Shown: positions 1-5,225, numbered from the stretch's first letter. The stretch: 5,225 bases of DNA from an uncultured Sutterella sp. (GCA_900553105.1 USCE01000104.1:1-5225), one strand, 5' to 3'. The notes: generated from the sequence alone by a model not told the origin. Numbers and translations: made by a program.

Positions 1-138
1 AAGGCGCAAACCGAAACACTTCACTGCTCCAATGTGCCTGTGAGTTATGTGTTGGAGGTGCGAGGAGGATGGTTTGCCGATCATAAGGTAACAGCCAGAA
101 CACCGTTAACCGTAAAAAAAAGGACGCCTGCCCAATGA
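1..138 (+). CDS. DUF192 family protein, C-terminal end (partial, 5' end outside window)
   Basis: The reading frame is open from the first base to a TGA at 136-138 and gives the last 45 residues of a protein. The segment VPVSYVLEVRGGWFADHKV (residues 12-30 of the visible part) resembles the end of DUF192 domains, where a Y-x-LE-x-x-GG/AG-W-x-x-x-x-G/K-V strand and turn close the small beta barrel. The usual G-D ending after this motif is replaced by ARTPLT. The molecular function of DUF192 proteins is not established; many are small and exported, but the N-terminus that would show a signal peptide is outside the window. The gene converges on sodB with 31 nt between the stop codons. Its last codons (VKKRTPAQ) are written over the sodB terminator, including the Lys-Lys pair encoded by the A tract. 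Family assignment rests on one short motif, so it is moderate; the reality of the reading frame is supported by that motif and by the clean stop. Confidence 0.65.
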   Translation, partial: KAQTETLHCSNVPVSYVLEVRGGWFADHKVTARTPLTVKKRTPAQ

Positions 139-148
139 GCAAACGTCC
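114..148 (-). terminator. Rho-independent terminator of xseA-sodB
   Basis: Read on the minus strand, a 12-bp stem (137-148 pairing with 122-133, all twelve positions Watson-Crick or G-U) closes a 3-nt loop at 134-136. It is followed directly by eight U residues (A tract 114-121 on the plus strand). It begins 21 nt beyond the sodB stop codon. The T tract exists only in the minus-strand direction, so it ends sodB transcription rather than the convergent DUF192 gene. It overlaps the last 25 coding bases of that gene. Confidence 0.9.
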
Positions 149-150
149 CA

Positions 151-167
151 GACTGTCGTGGGCAGTC
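151..167 (+). other. Small hairpin between the convergent stops, possible weak plus-strand terminator
   Basis: GACTG at 151-155 pairs with CAGTC at 163-167 (a T-G pair extends it by one), followed by GATTATTTA. The stem is short and the T run is interrupted, so termination of the DUF192 transcript here is only a possibility. It lies just downstream of the DUF192 stop and just before the sodB stop codon. Confidence 0.25.
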
Positions 168-169
168 GA

Positions 170-769
170 TTATTTAGCGTTGTAGTAATTCTTAGCCACA
201 AATTCCCAGTCGATTAAGCGGTCAAAGAGCATGCGCAAGTAGTCGGGACGACGATTGCGATAATCAATGTAATAAGCATGTTCCCACACGTCCACCACCA
301 TTAAAGGCGTGTTGTCGCTAGCTAATTGGCAACCAGCGTTAGATGTATTGACGATTTCCAGCGTCTTAGCAGGCGTCATGACAAGCCAAGTCCAACCCGA
401 GCCGAAATTTGCAGCAGCAGAGGCCAAAAACTTTTCACGGAAGGCTTCAAAAGACCCCCATGTTTCTTCAATTTCTGCCAAAAGGCCGCCGGCGGGCTTG
501 CCGGTACTCTTCGTCGTCAGGCACATCCAGAAGAATGTGTGGTTCCACGTTTGGGCCGCATTATTGTAAATGCCAGCATTGACGCCATCGCTAGCCAACA
601 CGATTTCCTCCAAGGACATCTTTTCAAAAGGCGTGCCCTGGATCATGTTATTCAAATTCGTGATGTAGGTTTGATGATGCTTACCATAGTGATATTGGAG
701 CGTTTCTTCGCTCATCACGGGAGCAAGTTCATTTAATGCATAAGAAAGACGGGGTAATTCAAAAGCCAT
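170..769 (-). CDS. sodB: Superoxide dismutase, iron type
   Basis: Cytoplasmic enzyme that dismutates superoxide to oxygen and hydrogen peroxide. The 199-residue length is normal for the Fe/Mn SOD family. The N-terminal helical hairpin contains H27 in YHYGKHHQTY, with the gateway Tyr at 35. The second ligand is H77 in AAQTWNHTFFW. The C-terminal alpha/beta domain supplies D160 and H164 in the signature DVWEHAYY. These are the four expected metal ligands. Gln73, which precedes the second ligand in AAQTW, and the lack of the manganese-type Gln around NTPLM (154-157) point to the iron form, though cambialistic activity cannot be excluded. The start is ATG with AGGAG 7 nt upstream (777-781 on the plus strand). 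It starts 24 nt after the xseA stop, so read-through from xseA is likely; I see no convincing separate promoter. A strong terminator follows. No signal peptide is visible. Confidence 0.97.
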   Translation of the reverse strand: MAFELPRLSYALNELAPVMSEETLQYHYGKHHQTYITNLNNMIQGTPFEKMSLEEIVLASDGVNAGIYNNAAQTWNHTFFWMCLTTKSTGKPAGGLLAEIEETWGSFEAFREKFLASAAANFGSGWTWLVMTPAKTLEIVNTSNAGCQLASDNTPLMVVDVWEHAYYIDYRNRRPDYLRMLFDRLIDWEFVAKNYYNAK

Positions 770-793
770 CTCATTTCTCCTAAGTTATCATTT

Positions 794-2152
794 TTACTGT
801 TCATCGAGCACAACTTGGTGCACGACAACATCTGTTCGGCCGTCAAGCCAATGGATCTGCGCGAGGTCCTTTTCGTGCACATCCGCGGCACGCTTGATCA
901 CTCGGCCTTGCGTATCAGTCACATAACTATAGCCTTTTTTCAGTATGCTCTGAGGACTCAGTTCAATTAATAGGTCAGCAGTTGTTGCTAACGCATCCTG
1001 CAACTGACCCAGTTTTCGCCGCATCATGTCCGTTAAATCACGATCTAAGGACTGCTGCCGCTCAAACGCTTGATTGAGCGAGACGACAGGATTGACCAAT
1101 CCCTTTTGCAACAACTGCAACATTGACTGATACTTTTCAAAGCGATGACGAAAAATATCGGTCATACTTTGCTGTTGCATTCTTACTCGCTCAGCTTCAC
1201 GCATAATTCGCTCCAGCGGATGGACGAGTTCACCAGTGGTCATGTCAACTTTCTGCGCGAGCTTTTGCAGTTGCATCAGCCATGCCTGCGAGAGGTTTTT
1301 AGTGACTGAGTCCAATTCTGCTAAAAGCACGCGAGCATTTTCAGTAGCATGTTCTGCGGCCGCCGTCGGCGTTGCAGCTCTGAAATCGGCCACCCAATCG
1401 GCTATCGTCACATCAGACTCATGCCCGACTCCCACAATCACGGGTTTTGCCATCGCGAAAATCGCACGCGCAACCTCCTCATCGTTAAATGCCCAAAGGT
1501 CTTGAAGCGAACCGCCGCCTCGCACTAAAAGCACGACATCAGCATTACTTGCATCGGCTTTGCGTAGCGCCTCAATAATTTGAGGTGGCGCATCATCTCC
1601 TTGAACTGGCGTTGCGTAAACCGTTACCCGTGCATAAGGCGCTCGACGCTTTAAGGTTGTTAAAACATCTTTTAAGGCCGCCGCCTTTAGGCTCGTCACA
1701 ACGGCAATAGAAGGGTTAATTCTCGAAATGGCTTTTTTATGCTCGATATTAAAGAGTCCTTCGAGTTGCAACTTTTCTTTAAGTCGCAAAAATTGCTCGT
1801 AAAGCGACCCTTGCCCCGCATAACGCATTGCCTCAGCAATCAACTGATAAGTACCCCGGGGCTGATAAATGGTGACTCGACCGAAGACTTCCAAGTGATC
1901 ACCAATTTTCGGGACAAAATTAACGCGATAGTTTGCACCACGAAACATAGCACAGGTAATTTCTGAATTGCGGTCTTTTAACGTGAAATACCAATGCCCG
2001 GAAGCTGCACGTGTAAAGCCGCGCACTTCACCGCTGACCCAAAGCGCTGGCACGCGGGTTTCGATGCAGTGAGCAACGAGCGCGTTGAGCTCAGAGACAC
2101 TGACAACTCGCTCTTTTGACTCTTCTTCAGTAAATTGAAATGTTGGCGACAT
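794..2152 (-). CDS. xseA: Exodeoxyribonuclease VII large subunit
   Basis: Catalytic subunit of exonuclease VII, which degrades single-stranded DNA from both ends to short oligonucleotides together with several copies of the small subunit XseB (not in this window). The 452 residues match the usual length. Residues 16-112 form the N-terminal OB-fold, with WVSGEV and SGHWYFTLKD. The nuclease domain follows (about 125-290): VVTSLKAAALKDVLTTLKRR (151-170, catalytic-type Asp162), VQGDDAPPQI, RGGGSLQDLWAFNDE (211-225) and VGHESDVTIADW with His244 and Asp247, then the RAATPTAAAE block. Residues about 270-395 are the long helical, coiled-coil arm. The C-terminal SPQSILKKGYSYV (399-411) is the typical closing motif. 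Many homologues have a Gly where Lys156 stands in the TSLKAAA turn. The ATG start lacks a clear Shine-Dalgarno sequence, but it gives the family-normal N-terminus and no better start exists. sodB follows at 24 nt. Confidence 0.97.
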   Translation of the reverse strand: MSPTFQFTEEESKERVVSVSELNALVAHCIETRVPALWVSGEVRGFTRAASGHWYFTLKDRNSEITCAMFRGANYRVNFVPKIGDHLEVFGRVTIYQPRGTYQLIAEAMRYAGQGSLYEQFLRLKEKLQLEGLFNIEHKKAISRINPSIAVVTSLKAAALKDVLTTLKRRAPYARVTVYATPVQGDDAPPQIIEALRKADASNADVVLLVRGGGSLQDLWAFNDEEVARAIFAMAKPVIVGVGHESDVTIADWVADFRAATPTAAAEHATENARVLLAELDSVTKNLSQAWLMQLQKLAQKVDMTTGELVHPLERIMREAERVRMQQQSMTDIFRHRFEKYQSMLQLLQKGLVNPVVSLNQAFERQQSLDRDLTDMMRRKLGQLQDALATTADLLIELSPQSILKKGYSYVTDTQGRVIKRAADVHEKDLAQIHWLDGRTDVVVHQVVLDEQ

Positions 2153-2180
2153 AGTGTGGCGATCAGATCATTTTTACCAC

Positions 2181-2209
2181 AGTATACCGAGCACCGTCCG
2201 TCGTGACGG
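2181..2209 (-). promoter_or_regulatory. Possible xseA promoter
   Basis: On the minus strand, TATACT (2181-2186) matches the sigma-70 -10 consensus at five of six positions and lies 28 nt from the xseA ATG, implying a leader of roughly 20 nt. The -35 candidate 17 bp upstream (CCGTCA, 2204-2209) matches only three of six. It overlaps a small inverted repeat, CCGTC at 2198-2202 with GACGG at 2205-2209. The prediction rests mainly on the -10 box. Confidence 0.4.
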
Positions 2210-2381
2210 CGCCCGGTAAAGAAAAACTATACGATCCATTGATTGCGCAACGCGATTTTCGCTCGATGCTCCAAAATCAGCTTTGGACGTTTTCGCTTTT
2301 TTCCTCTTACCATTTTAAGCTTGCTGCCCTCAAGCGCCTCAGACGCCTCAGAACTCAATGCCGGCTCCAAGATCGGCGCTT
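2210..2381. other. Intergenic stretch without a recognisable gene
   Basis: No intact gene is seen between the xseA promoter region and the DUF4143 relic. One open frame of 86 codons runs through here (2203-2463, +) but its product resembles nothing I know, has low-complexity Arg/Leu-rich stretches and continues out of frame over the relic. A short stretch at about 2333-2380 (frame giving SELNAGSKIGA) could be a further eroded part of the same ATPase relic; that is speculative. Confidence 0.4.
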
Positions 2382-2694
2382 AAACGCTCGGTCTGTTATG
2401 CCATCTTCTCTCGCGACGATGCGGTCGCATTATGTGAGAACTTCATCTTCGCTGAGGAATTGAAACACATAGCAGCGAAACGATTTCACCAAACTGTATT
2501 TCTGGCGCATATCTGAAAACAGGCCTCACGAATTAGACTTCATTGAACTGACCGATGGCAAGATGACGACCATCGAGAGCAAAATGTCTTTGGAGAAAAA
2601 GGCAAATCAAAGGGCAACCGTTCATAAAGTATATCCAGACTGTCAAATACATATGGTTTCACCACGAGGTATCTTGAAAGTCCGGCAATTTTGA
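2382..2694 (+). pseudogene. Relic of a DUF4143-type AAA+ ATPase, C-terminal part, frameshifted
   Basis: Two adjacent frames together spell the C-terminal part of a DUF4143 protein (AAA+ ATPase followed by a nuclease-like domain). The first piece (codons in phase with 2382) reads VCYAIFSRDDAVALCENF and continues IFAEELKHIAAKRFH, matching the family's R-N-A ... R-x-D-x-GAL-W-ENF-x-x-x-E-x-LK region with the usual Trp changed to Cys. The second piece, shifted by one base, reads KLYFWRISENRPHELDFIE, then LTDGKMTTIESKM, then VYPDCQIHMVSPRGIL and a TGA at 2692-2694. This matches the family's LYFWR-x-x-x-x-x-E-x-DFIE-x-x-x-G-x-x-x-x-x-E-x-K end. The shift must lie between 2473 (after a TAG in the second frame) and 2513 (before a TGA in the first). 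The N-terminal Walker A/B part is absent upstream, and the piece between YAIF and SRDD also looks shortened. No start codon or ribosome site precedes it. It is therefore a dead remnant, not a functional gene. The role of the ancestral protein is unknown; related genes are often mobile or patchily distributed. Confidence 0.72.
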
Positions 2695-2921
2695 AAAAAC
2701 TCAGATCAGTCGAAATAAGAGGTCATTTTTTCCAACACTTTCCCCCTACAAAGAATCGGTTCTTGAGAAATTTCTGAAAGGGAGCTCTCTAAATGCGAGA
2801 AATCACTACAGATTTGCTAAGATTAGCTAGTTATTGACTACAAAAGCACTGACAAAACATATGCCTACAGACAGTTGTCTTTCAGACGAACCGTCGTATC
2901 AGACCACTAACGAGGTTAACC
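2695..2921. other. AT-rich lpxK upstream region, no gene
   Basis: Between the relic's stop and lpxK I find no coding sequence on either strand. By direct count 68 of 180 bases at 2701-2880 are G or C (38%), against 33 of 60 in a sample of kdsB (4621-4680). Short inverted repeats occur: AAGAA/TTCTT (2751-2764), the palindrome AGAAATTTCT (2766-2775) and AGACA/TGTCT (2869-2880). None has the form of a convincing terminator. Confidence 0.5.
2834..2863 (+). promoter_or_regulatory. Weak candidate promoter for the lpxK operon
   Basis: TTGACT (2834-2839) is a five-of-six match to the -35 consensus, but the box 18 bp downstream, CATATG (2858-2863), matches the -10 consensus at only three of six. The operon needs a promoter in this gap because the upstream gene is divergent, and this is the best candidate I see. 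The predicted leader to the lpxK ATG would be about 50 nt and contains the AGACA/TGTCT dyad. Confidence 0.28.
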
Positions 2922-3941
2922 ATGCGAGCAGAATTTGAGTCTTGGTTACACCGTCAGTGGACAAAACGCGGGCTCTTAGCCTGGGCTTTATCGCCGTTAT
3001 CGTTGGTTTTCTTGACCGTCTCACGTAATCGTCGAGCCAAAATAAAACCCCACAAACTCCCCGTTCCCGTTGTAGTAGTGGGCAACATCTATGTCGGCGG
3101 CACTGGTAAAACCCCTGTCACCATCGCGCTTGTGCGAGAACTTGTTAAACGCGGTTTCACACCCGGCGTGGTCTCGCGCGGTTTTGGTCGCAAAGACGAT
3201 CTTGCACAGATGGTCTTGCCCGAGAGCCCTGCTTCTAACGTCGGTGATGAACCCTTATTGATCGCTCGCCAAACAGGCGTACCCGTTGCTGTAGCTCAAG
3301 ATCGAGTTGCCGCTGCGCTCTTACTTTTGGACAAACACCCTGAAATTGACCTCATCATTTCTGATGACGGTCTGCAACATTACGCTTTAGCGCGTGATGT
3401 AGAGCTTGCCGTTGTCGGCGCCCGAGGATTGGGCAACGGCTGGGTTTTGCCCGCCGGTCCCCTGCGCGAACCGCCTTCTCGGCTCGATGATGTTGATGCA
3501 ATTGTGCTTAACGCCACAGAGGACACATTTGACAGTCGCACACCGCGCTTTGCCGTTACAGCTGTGTTGGGAGCCGCACGCTCTTTAGACGGAAAACGAA
3601 GCCGGACACTGGAAGAAATTGCCAGAAGCGGTCAAAGCGTTTTAGCAGCCGCTGGTATTGCCGCGCCGGGACGCTTTTTTGCCATGCTTCGCGCTCATGA
3701 TATTGAAGGTGAGACCATGGAATTGGGCGATCATTTCGCCTTCGATACCAATCCGTTTAAAAATCAACCGCAAGAAGTTATCCTCATTACGGGTAAAGAT
3801 GCTGTTAAGTGCCGTCAGCATCCGGAGTTGGCCAATGATACCCGTATTTACTCGGTGGACTATCTCGTCGACATCGATCCTTATCTTGTCGATATGATTG
3901 AACATAAATTACGTGCAAAGGTTATAGGAAATGGATCTTGA
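2922..3941 (+). CDS. lpxK: Tetraacyldisaccharide 4'-kinase (lipid A 4'-kinase)
   Basis: Inner-membrane-associated kinase that transfers the ATP gamma-phosphate to the 4' position of the tetraacylated disaccharide-1-phosphate, forming lipid IVA, the sixth step of the Raetz pathway. The 339 residues are family-normal. An N-terminal hydrophobic helix (about 18-34, LLAWALSPLSLVFLTVS) anchors it to the membrane. The Walker A site is VGNIYVGGTGKTP (53-65). Further conserved blocks are VVSRGFGR (83-90), NVGDEPLLIARQTGVPV (106-122), the Walker-B-like DLIISDDGLQHY (143-154), LPAGPLREP (176-184) and LITGKDAVKC (288-297). Known catalytic features of the family (P-loop Lys, Asp pair of DDGLQH) are all present. 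ATG start with GAGG 6 nt upstream. It is the first gene of a tight cluster, and its end overlaps the next gene by 11 nt. In many Burkholderiales exbB/exbD precede it; here they do not. Confidence 0.97.
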   Translation: MRAEFESWLHRQWTKRGLLAWALSPLSLVFLTVSRNRRAKIKPHKLPVPVVVVGNIYVGGTGKTPVTIALVRELVKRGFTPGVVSRGFGRKDDLAQMVLPESPASNVGDEPLLIARQTGVPVAVAQDRVAAALLLLDKHPEIDLIISDDGLQHYALARDVELAVVGARGLGNGWVLPAGPLREPPSRLDDVDAIVLNATEDTFDSRTPRFAVTAVLGAARSLDGKRSRTLEEIARSGQSVLAAAGIAAPGRFFAMLRAHDIEGETMELGDHFAFDTNPFKNQPQEVILITGKDAVKCRQHPELANDTRIYSVDYLVDIDPYLVDMIEHKLRAKVIGNGS

Positions 3942-4152
3942 TCCCCGTTTGACCGCAGCATTGGTTTGCCCGGTCTGTAAAGGTACTCTGGTTAAAGATG
4001 AACATGAACCGCTTCTGGTTTGTCCGCGTTGTCGCTTAGGGTTTGAAGTCGTTGACGGCATTGCCAATATGATTGCCGAGCAAGCCCGAGAAATTTCGGC
4101 CGAAGATGCAGAAAAGTATCGTCAACCTCTAAGTGTCGTCCGAGGAGCTTAA
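3931..4152 (+). CDS. Trm112-like zinc-ribbon protein (YcaR/UPF0434 family)
   Basis: A 73-residue protein of the Trm112/UPF0434 family, known in bacteria as a small conserved protein encoded between lpxK and kdsB. Eukaryotic and archaeal Trm112 activate methyltransferases; the bacterial role is not settled. Residues 7-48 form the fold: LTAALVCPVCKGTL, LLVCPRCRLGFEV and DGIANMI. Two complete CxxC pairs are visible (C13/C16 and C31/C34), which would bind one zinc ion; the E. coli and Burkholderia proteins as I recall them keep only a degenerate second pair (C-x-x-D). The C-terminal tail (about 50-73) is polar. The ATG overlaps the end of lpxK by 11 nt in another frame, with AAAGG 9 nt upstream (3917-3921). 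The stop is one base before the kdsB ATG, so translational coupling on both sides is likely. Confidence 0.92.
   Translation: MDLDPRLTAALVCPVCKGTLVKDEHEPLLVCPRCRLGFEVVDGIANMIAEQAREISAEDAEKYRQPLSVVRGA
4142..4147 (+). promoter_or_regulatory. kdsB ribosome binding site that decides the start
   Basis: GAGGAG lies 6 nt before the ATG at 4154, inside the last codons of the Trm112-like gene. A GTG in the same frame at 4133 would add seven residues (MSSEELN), but it lies upstream of this site, has no site of its own, and would break the family-normal N-terminus (MPAFYCIIPSR). The ATG is therefore the start. Confidence 0.9.
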
Positions 4153-4153
4153 T

Positions 4154-4921
4154 ATGCCTGCCTTTTATTGCATCATTCCGTCACGCATGAAATCGACCCG
4201 ATTGCCGCAAAAAGCCCTGAAAGACATTGCCGGTCGTCCGATGGTCGTCCGTGTAGCAGAACGAGCTGCTCAAGCCGGCGCTCTTGACGTGATCGTTGCT
4301 ACCGACCACGAAGACATTGTCAAAGCGTGTGAAGCCAACGGCGTCAAGGCACTCATGACCTCGCCGAATCACCCCACCGGTACAGACCGTTTAGCCGAAA
4401 CAGTTGAAAAACTCGGTCTTCAGGACGACGATATCGTTGTGAACGTACAGGGTGATGAACCCTTGATTCCGATTCAAGTCGTGCGAAAAGTCGCTGAGCT
4501 TTTGGCCGCACACCCCGAGTGCGAAATGGCCACCGCCGCTCACCCGATTGACAATGTTGAAGAATTCTTAAGTCCCAACGTTGTCAAAGTCGTTCGTGAC
4601 GACAACGGAAACGCCATCACCTTTTCCCGTGCACCCATCCCTTGGCCACGTGACCACTTCCAAAAGGACCGTACGAGTTTGCCCGACGGTTTTGTTGCTC
4701 TACGTCACATTGGCCTTTATGCCTATCGTGTTAAATTTTTACGCCGCTACCCGACTTGGGAGCAAGCGCCAGTAGAAAAGTGGGAAAGTTTGGAGCAATT
4801 GCGTGCGCTTTACTTCGGAGTCAAGATTGCCGTGACGGTTTTGGATTCGGCCCTACCACCCGGCGTTGATACTGAAGAAGATCTCAAACTTGTCCGTTTG
4901 CTTTTTGCTAAAGAACAATAG
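4154..4921 (+). CDS. kdsB: 3-deoxy-manno-octulosonate cytidylyltransferase (CMP-Kdo synthetase)
   Basis: Cytoplasmic enzyme that joins Kdo to CMP from CTP, releasing pyrophosphate. CMP-Kdo is the donor used by WaaA/KdtA to attach Kdo to lipid IVA, the product of LpxK upstream. From the ATG chosen here the protein has 255 residues, normal for the family. Motifs in order: the nucleotide-binding IIPSRMKSTRLPQKAL (7-22), DIAGRPM (24-30), HPTGTDRLAE (73-82), VVNVQGDEPLIP (95-106) with the magnesium-type Asp101, FSRAPIPWPRD (157-167), RHIGLYAYR (184-192), WESLEQLRAL (210-219) and the closing PPGVDTEEDL (235-244). LPQK replaces the more common LPGK. The gene starts one base after the preceding stop (TAA-T-ATG). 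All key blocks are intact, so it should be functional. Confidence 0.97.
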   Translation: MPAFYCIIPSRMKSTRLPQKALKDIAGRPMVVRVAERAAQAGALDVIVATDHEDIVKACEANGVKALMTSPNHPTGTDRLAETVEKLGLQDDDIVVNVQGDEPLIPIQVVRKVAELLAAHPECEMATAAHPIDNVEEFLSPNVVKVVRDDNGNAITFSRAPIPWPRDHFQKDRTSLPDGFVALRHIGLYAYRVKFLRRYPTWEQAPVEKWESLEQLRALYFGVKIAVTVLDSALPPGVDTEEDLKLVRLLFAKEQ

Positions 4922-4930
4922 TTTTAGTCT

Positions 4931-4944
4931 TTCGGCTAGCCGAA
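4931..4944. promoter_or_regulatory. 14-bp perfect palindrome in the kdsB-adk gap, possible operator
   Basis: TTCGGCTAGCCGAA is an exact palindrome starting 10 nt after the kdsB stop. As RNA it would form only a 5-bp stem, and no T run follows on either strand, so it is a poor terminator. Its right half lies where the -35 box of the TACAAT promoter candidate would be, which suits a protein-binding dyad. No regulator is identified. Confidence 0.4.
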
Positions 4945-4961
4945 CAACCACAGAAAGCGGC

Positions 4962-4967
4962 TACAAT
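4962..4967 (+). promoter_or_regulatory. Possible -10 box of an adk promoter
   Basis: TACAAT in the context GGCTACAATGG matches the -10 consensus at five of six. There is no good -35 hexamer at 16-18 bp spacing (best CCGAAC, two of six) and no TG extension, so a factor bound at the upstream palindrome might be needed. Transcription from here would start near 4974 and give adk a leader of about 60 nt containing the 4986-5006 hairpin. Confidence 0.35.
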
Positions 4968-4985
4968 GGAAGAATAAGTTTTTAA

Positions 4986-5010
4986 GTAAGGCGCTTAGCG
5001 CCTTACCGTT
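4986..5010 (+). terminator. Perfect 9-bp hairpin before adk: partial terminator or leader stem
   Basis: GTAAGGCGC (4986-4994) and GCGCCTTAC (4998-5006) pair perfectly around the loop TTA, followed by CGTTTTC. The stem is strong but the T run is short and offset by two bases, so it may terminate only part of the lpxK-kdsB transcripts. On the minus strand no T run follows. If the TACAAT box is used, the hairpin lies near the 5' end of the adk messenger and might stabilise it. Confidence 0.5.
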
Positions 5011-5023
5011 TTCAGTCATTTTT

Positions 5024-5036
5024 GAGGAGTAACTCC
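5024..5036 (+). promoter_or_regulatory. adk ribosome binding site within a small dyad
   Basis: GAGGAG (5024-5029) ends 8 nt before the adk ATG. GGAG at 5026-5029 can pair with CTCC at 5033-5036 around the loop TAA (one more T-A pair is possible in DNA but leaves too small a loop). The site could therefore be partly hidden in a short, weak hairpin. The site is clear; the folding is inference. Confidence 0.6.
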
Positions 5037-5037
5037 A

Positions 5038-5225
5038 ATGCGTTTAATTTTGATTGGACCGCCGGGTGCCGGCAAGGGCACTCAAGCTGCTTTCATTAAG
5101 GAAAAATTCGGTATCCCGCAAATCTCCACGGGTGATATGTTGCGCGCCGCCGTTAAAGCTGGCACCCCCTTGGGTATGGCCGCTAAGGAAGTGATGGACA
5201 AAGGGCAACTTGTCTCCGACGACAT
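5038..5225 (+). CDS. adk: Adenylate kinase, N-terminal part (cut by window edge)
   Basis: Cytoplasmic enzyme that interconverts ATP + AMP and 2 ADP, keeping adenine nucleotides balanced. Only the first 62 complete codons are in the window. The P-loop GPPGAGKGT (7-15) follows the first strand MRLILI. Residues 30-60 begin the AMP-binding region: STGDMLRAAV with Arg36, the helix AGTPLGMAAKEVMDKGQ and LVSDD. This is the usual proteobacterial sequence, and nothing suggests damage. ATG start with GAGGAG 8 nt upstream. It lies 116 nt after kdsB in the same direction. Part of its expression may come by read-through from the lpxK operon and part from its own promoter. The LID domain and the C-terminus cannot be judged. 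Confidence 0.97.
   Translation, partial: MRLILIGPPGAGKGTQAAFIKEKFGIPQISTGDMLRAAVKAGTPLGMAAKEVMDKGQLVSDD

Noticed and set aside
309..736. Plus-strand open frames opposite sodB (86 and 136 codons)
   Set aside because: They are antisense to an intact sodB with all metal ligands and show no family motifs of their own.
1236..1966. Plus-strand open frames opposite xseA
   Set aside because: They are antisense to an intact xseA, have no ribosome sites and have low-complexity Ser/Ala content expected from the opposite strand.
2203..2463. 86-codon open frame on the plus strand between xseA and lpxK
   Set aside because: Its product has no recognisable motif and no ribosome site, and it runs over the DUF4143 relic in a different frame from the one that carries the family motif.
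2751..2775. Short inverted repeats AAGAA/TTCTT and AGAAATTTCT as a terminator or mobile-element end
   Set aside because: The stems are AT-rich and only five pairs long, no T run follows, and there is no matching repeat elsewhere in the window.
3642..3905. Open frames on both strands within the lpxK C-terminal region
   Set aside because: lpxK motifs continue through this stretch in its own frame (LITGKDAVKC), so these are shadows.
4133..4153. GTG start seven codons upstream of the kdsB ATG
   Set aside because: It lies upstream of the clear GAGGAG that serves the ATG at 4154 and adds residues outside the family-normal N-terminus.

Overview
The window reads as a core-genome stretch of a Gram-negative bacterium of the Betaproteobacteria. 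The gene order lpxK - Trm112-like (YcaR/UPF0434) - kdsB - adk, transcribed away from a divergent xseA - sodB pair, is the arrangement I know from Burkholderiales. The moderate GC content and the protein wording would suit a host-associated Burkholderiales family such as Sutterellaceae; this is inference from memory, not a search.

Layout. Positions 1-138 (+) hold the last 45 codons of a DUF192-family gene. It converges on sodB (170-769, -), an iron-type superoxide dismutase, which lies 24 nt downstream of xseA (794-2152, -), the large subunit of exonuclease VII. A strong intrinsic terminator for xseA-sodB (114-148) lies mostly inside the coding tail of the DUF192 gene. Positions 2153-2921 contain no intact gene. 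The middle of this gap (about 2382-2694, +) is a frameshifted relic of the C-terminal part of a DUF4143-type AAA+ ATPase. The flanks probably carry the xseA promoter on one side and the lpxK promoter on the other.

From 2922 the + strand carries lpxK (2922-3941), a small Trm112-like zinc-ribbon gene (3931-4152), kdsB (4154-4921) and the first 62 codons of adk (5038 to the window edge). The first three are overlapping or nearly abutting and are probably co-translated. The 116-nt kdsB-adk gap holds a 14-bp perfect palindrome, a -10-like box and a 9-bp perfect hairpin, so adk probably has some expression of its own.

Functionally, LpxK completes the 4'-phosphorylation of lipid A and KdsB activates Kdo for attachment to lipid A, so the operon serves lipopolysaccharide core assembly, with adenylate kinase balancing adenine nucleotides. 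XseA and SodB serve DNA processing and superoxide defence. I see no new multi-gene system here. The points worth a second look are the ATPase relic where exbB/exbD often sit in relatives, the terminator embedded in a convergent gene, the complete zinc ribbon of the Trm112-like protein, and the structured adk leader.
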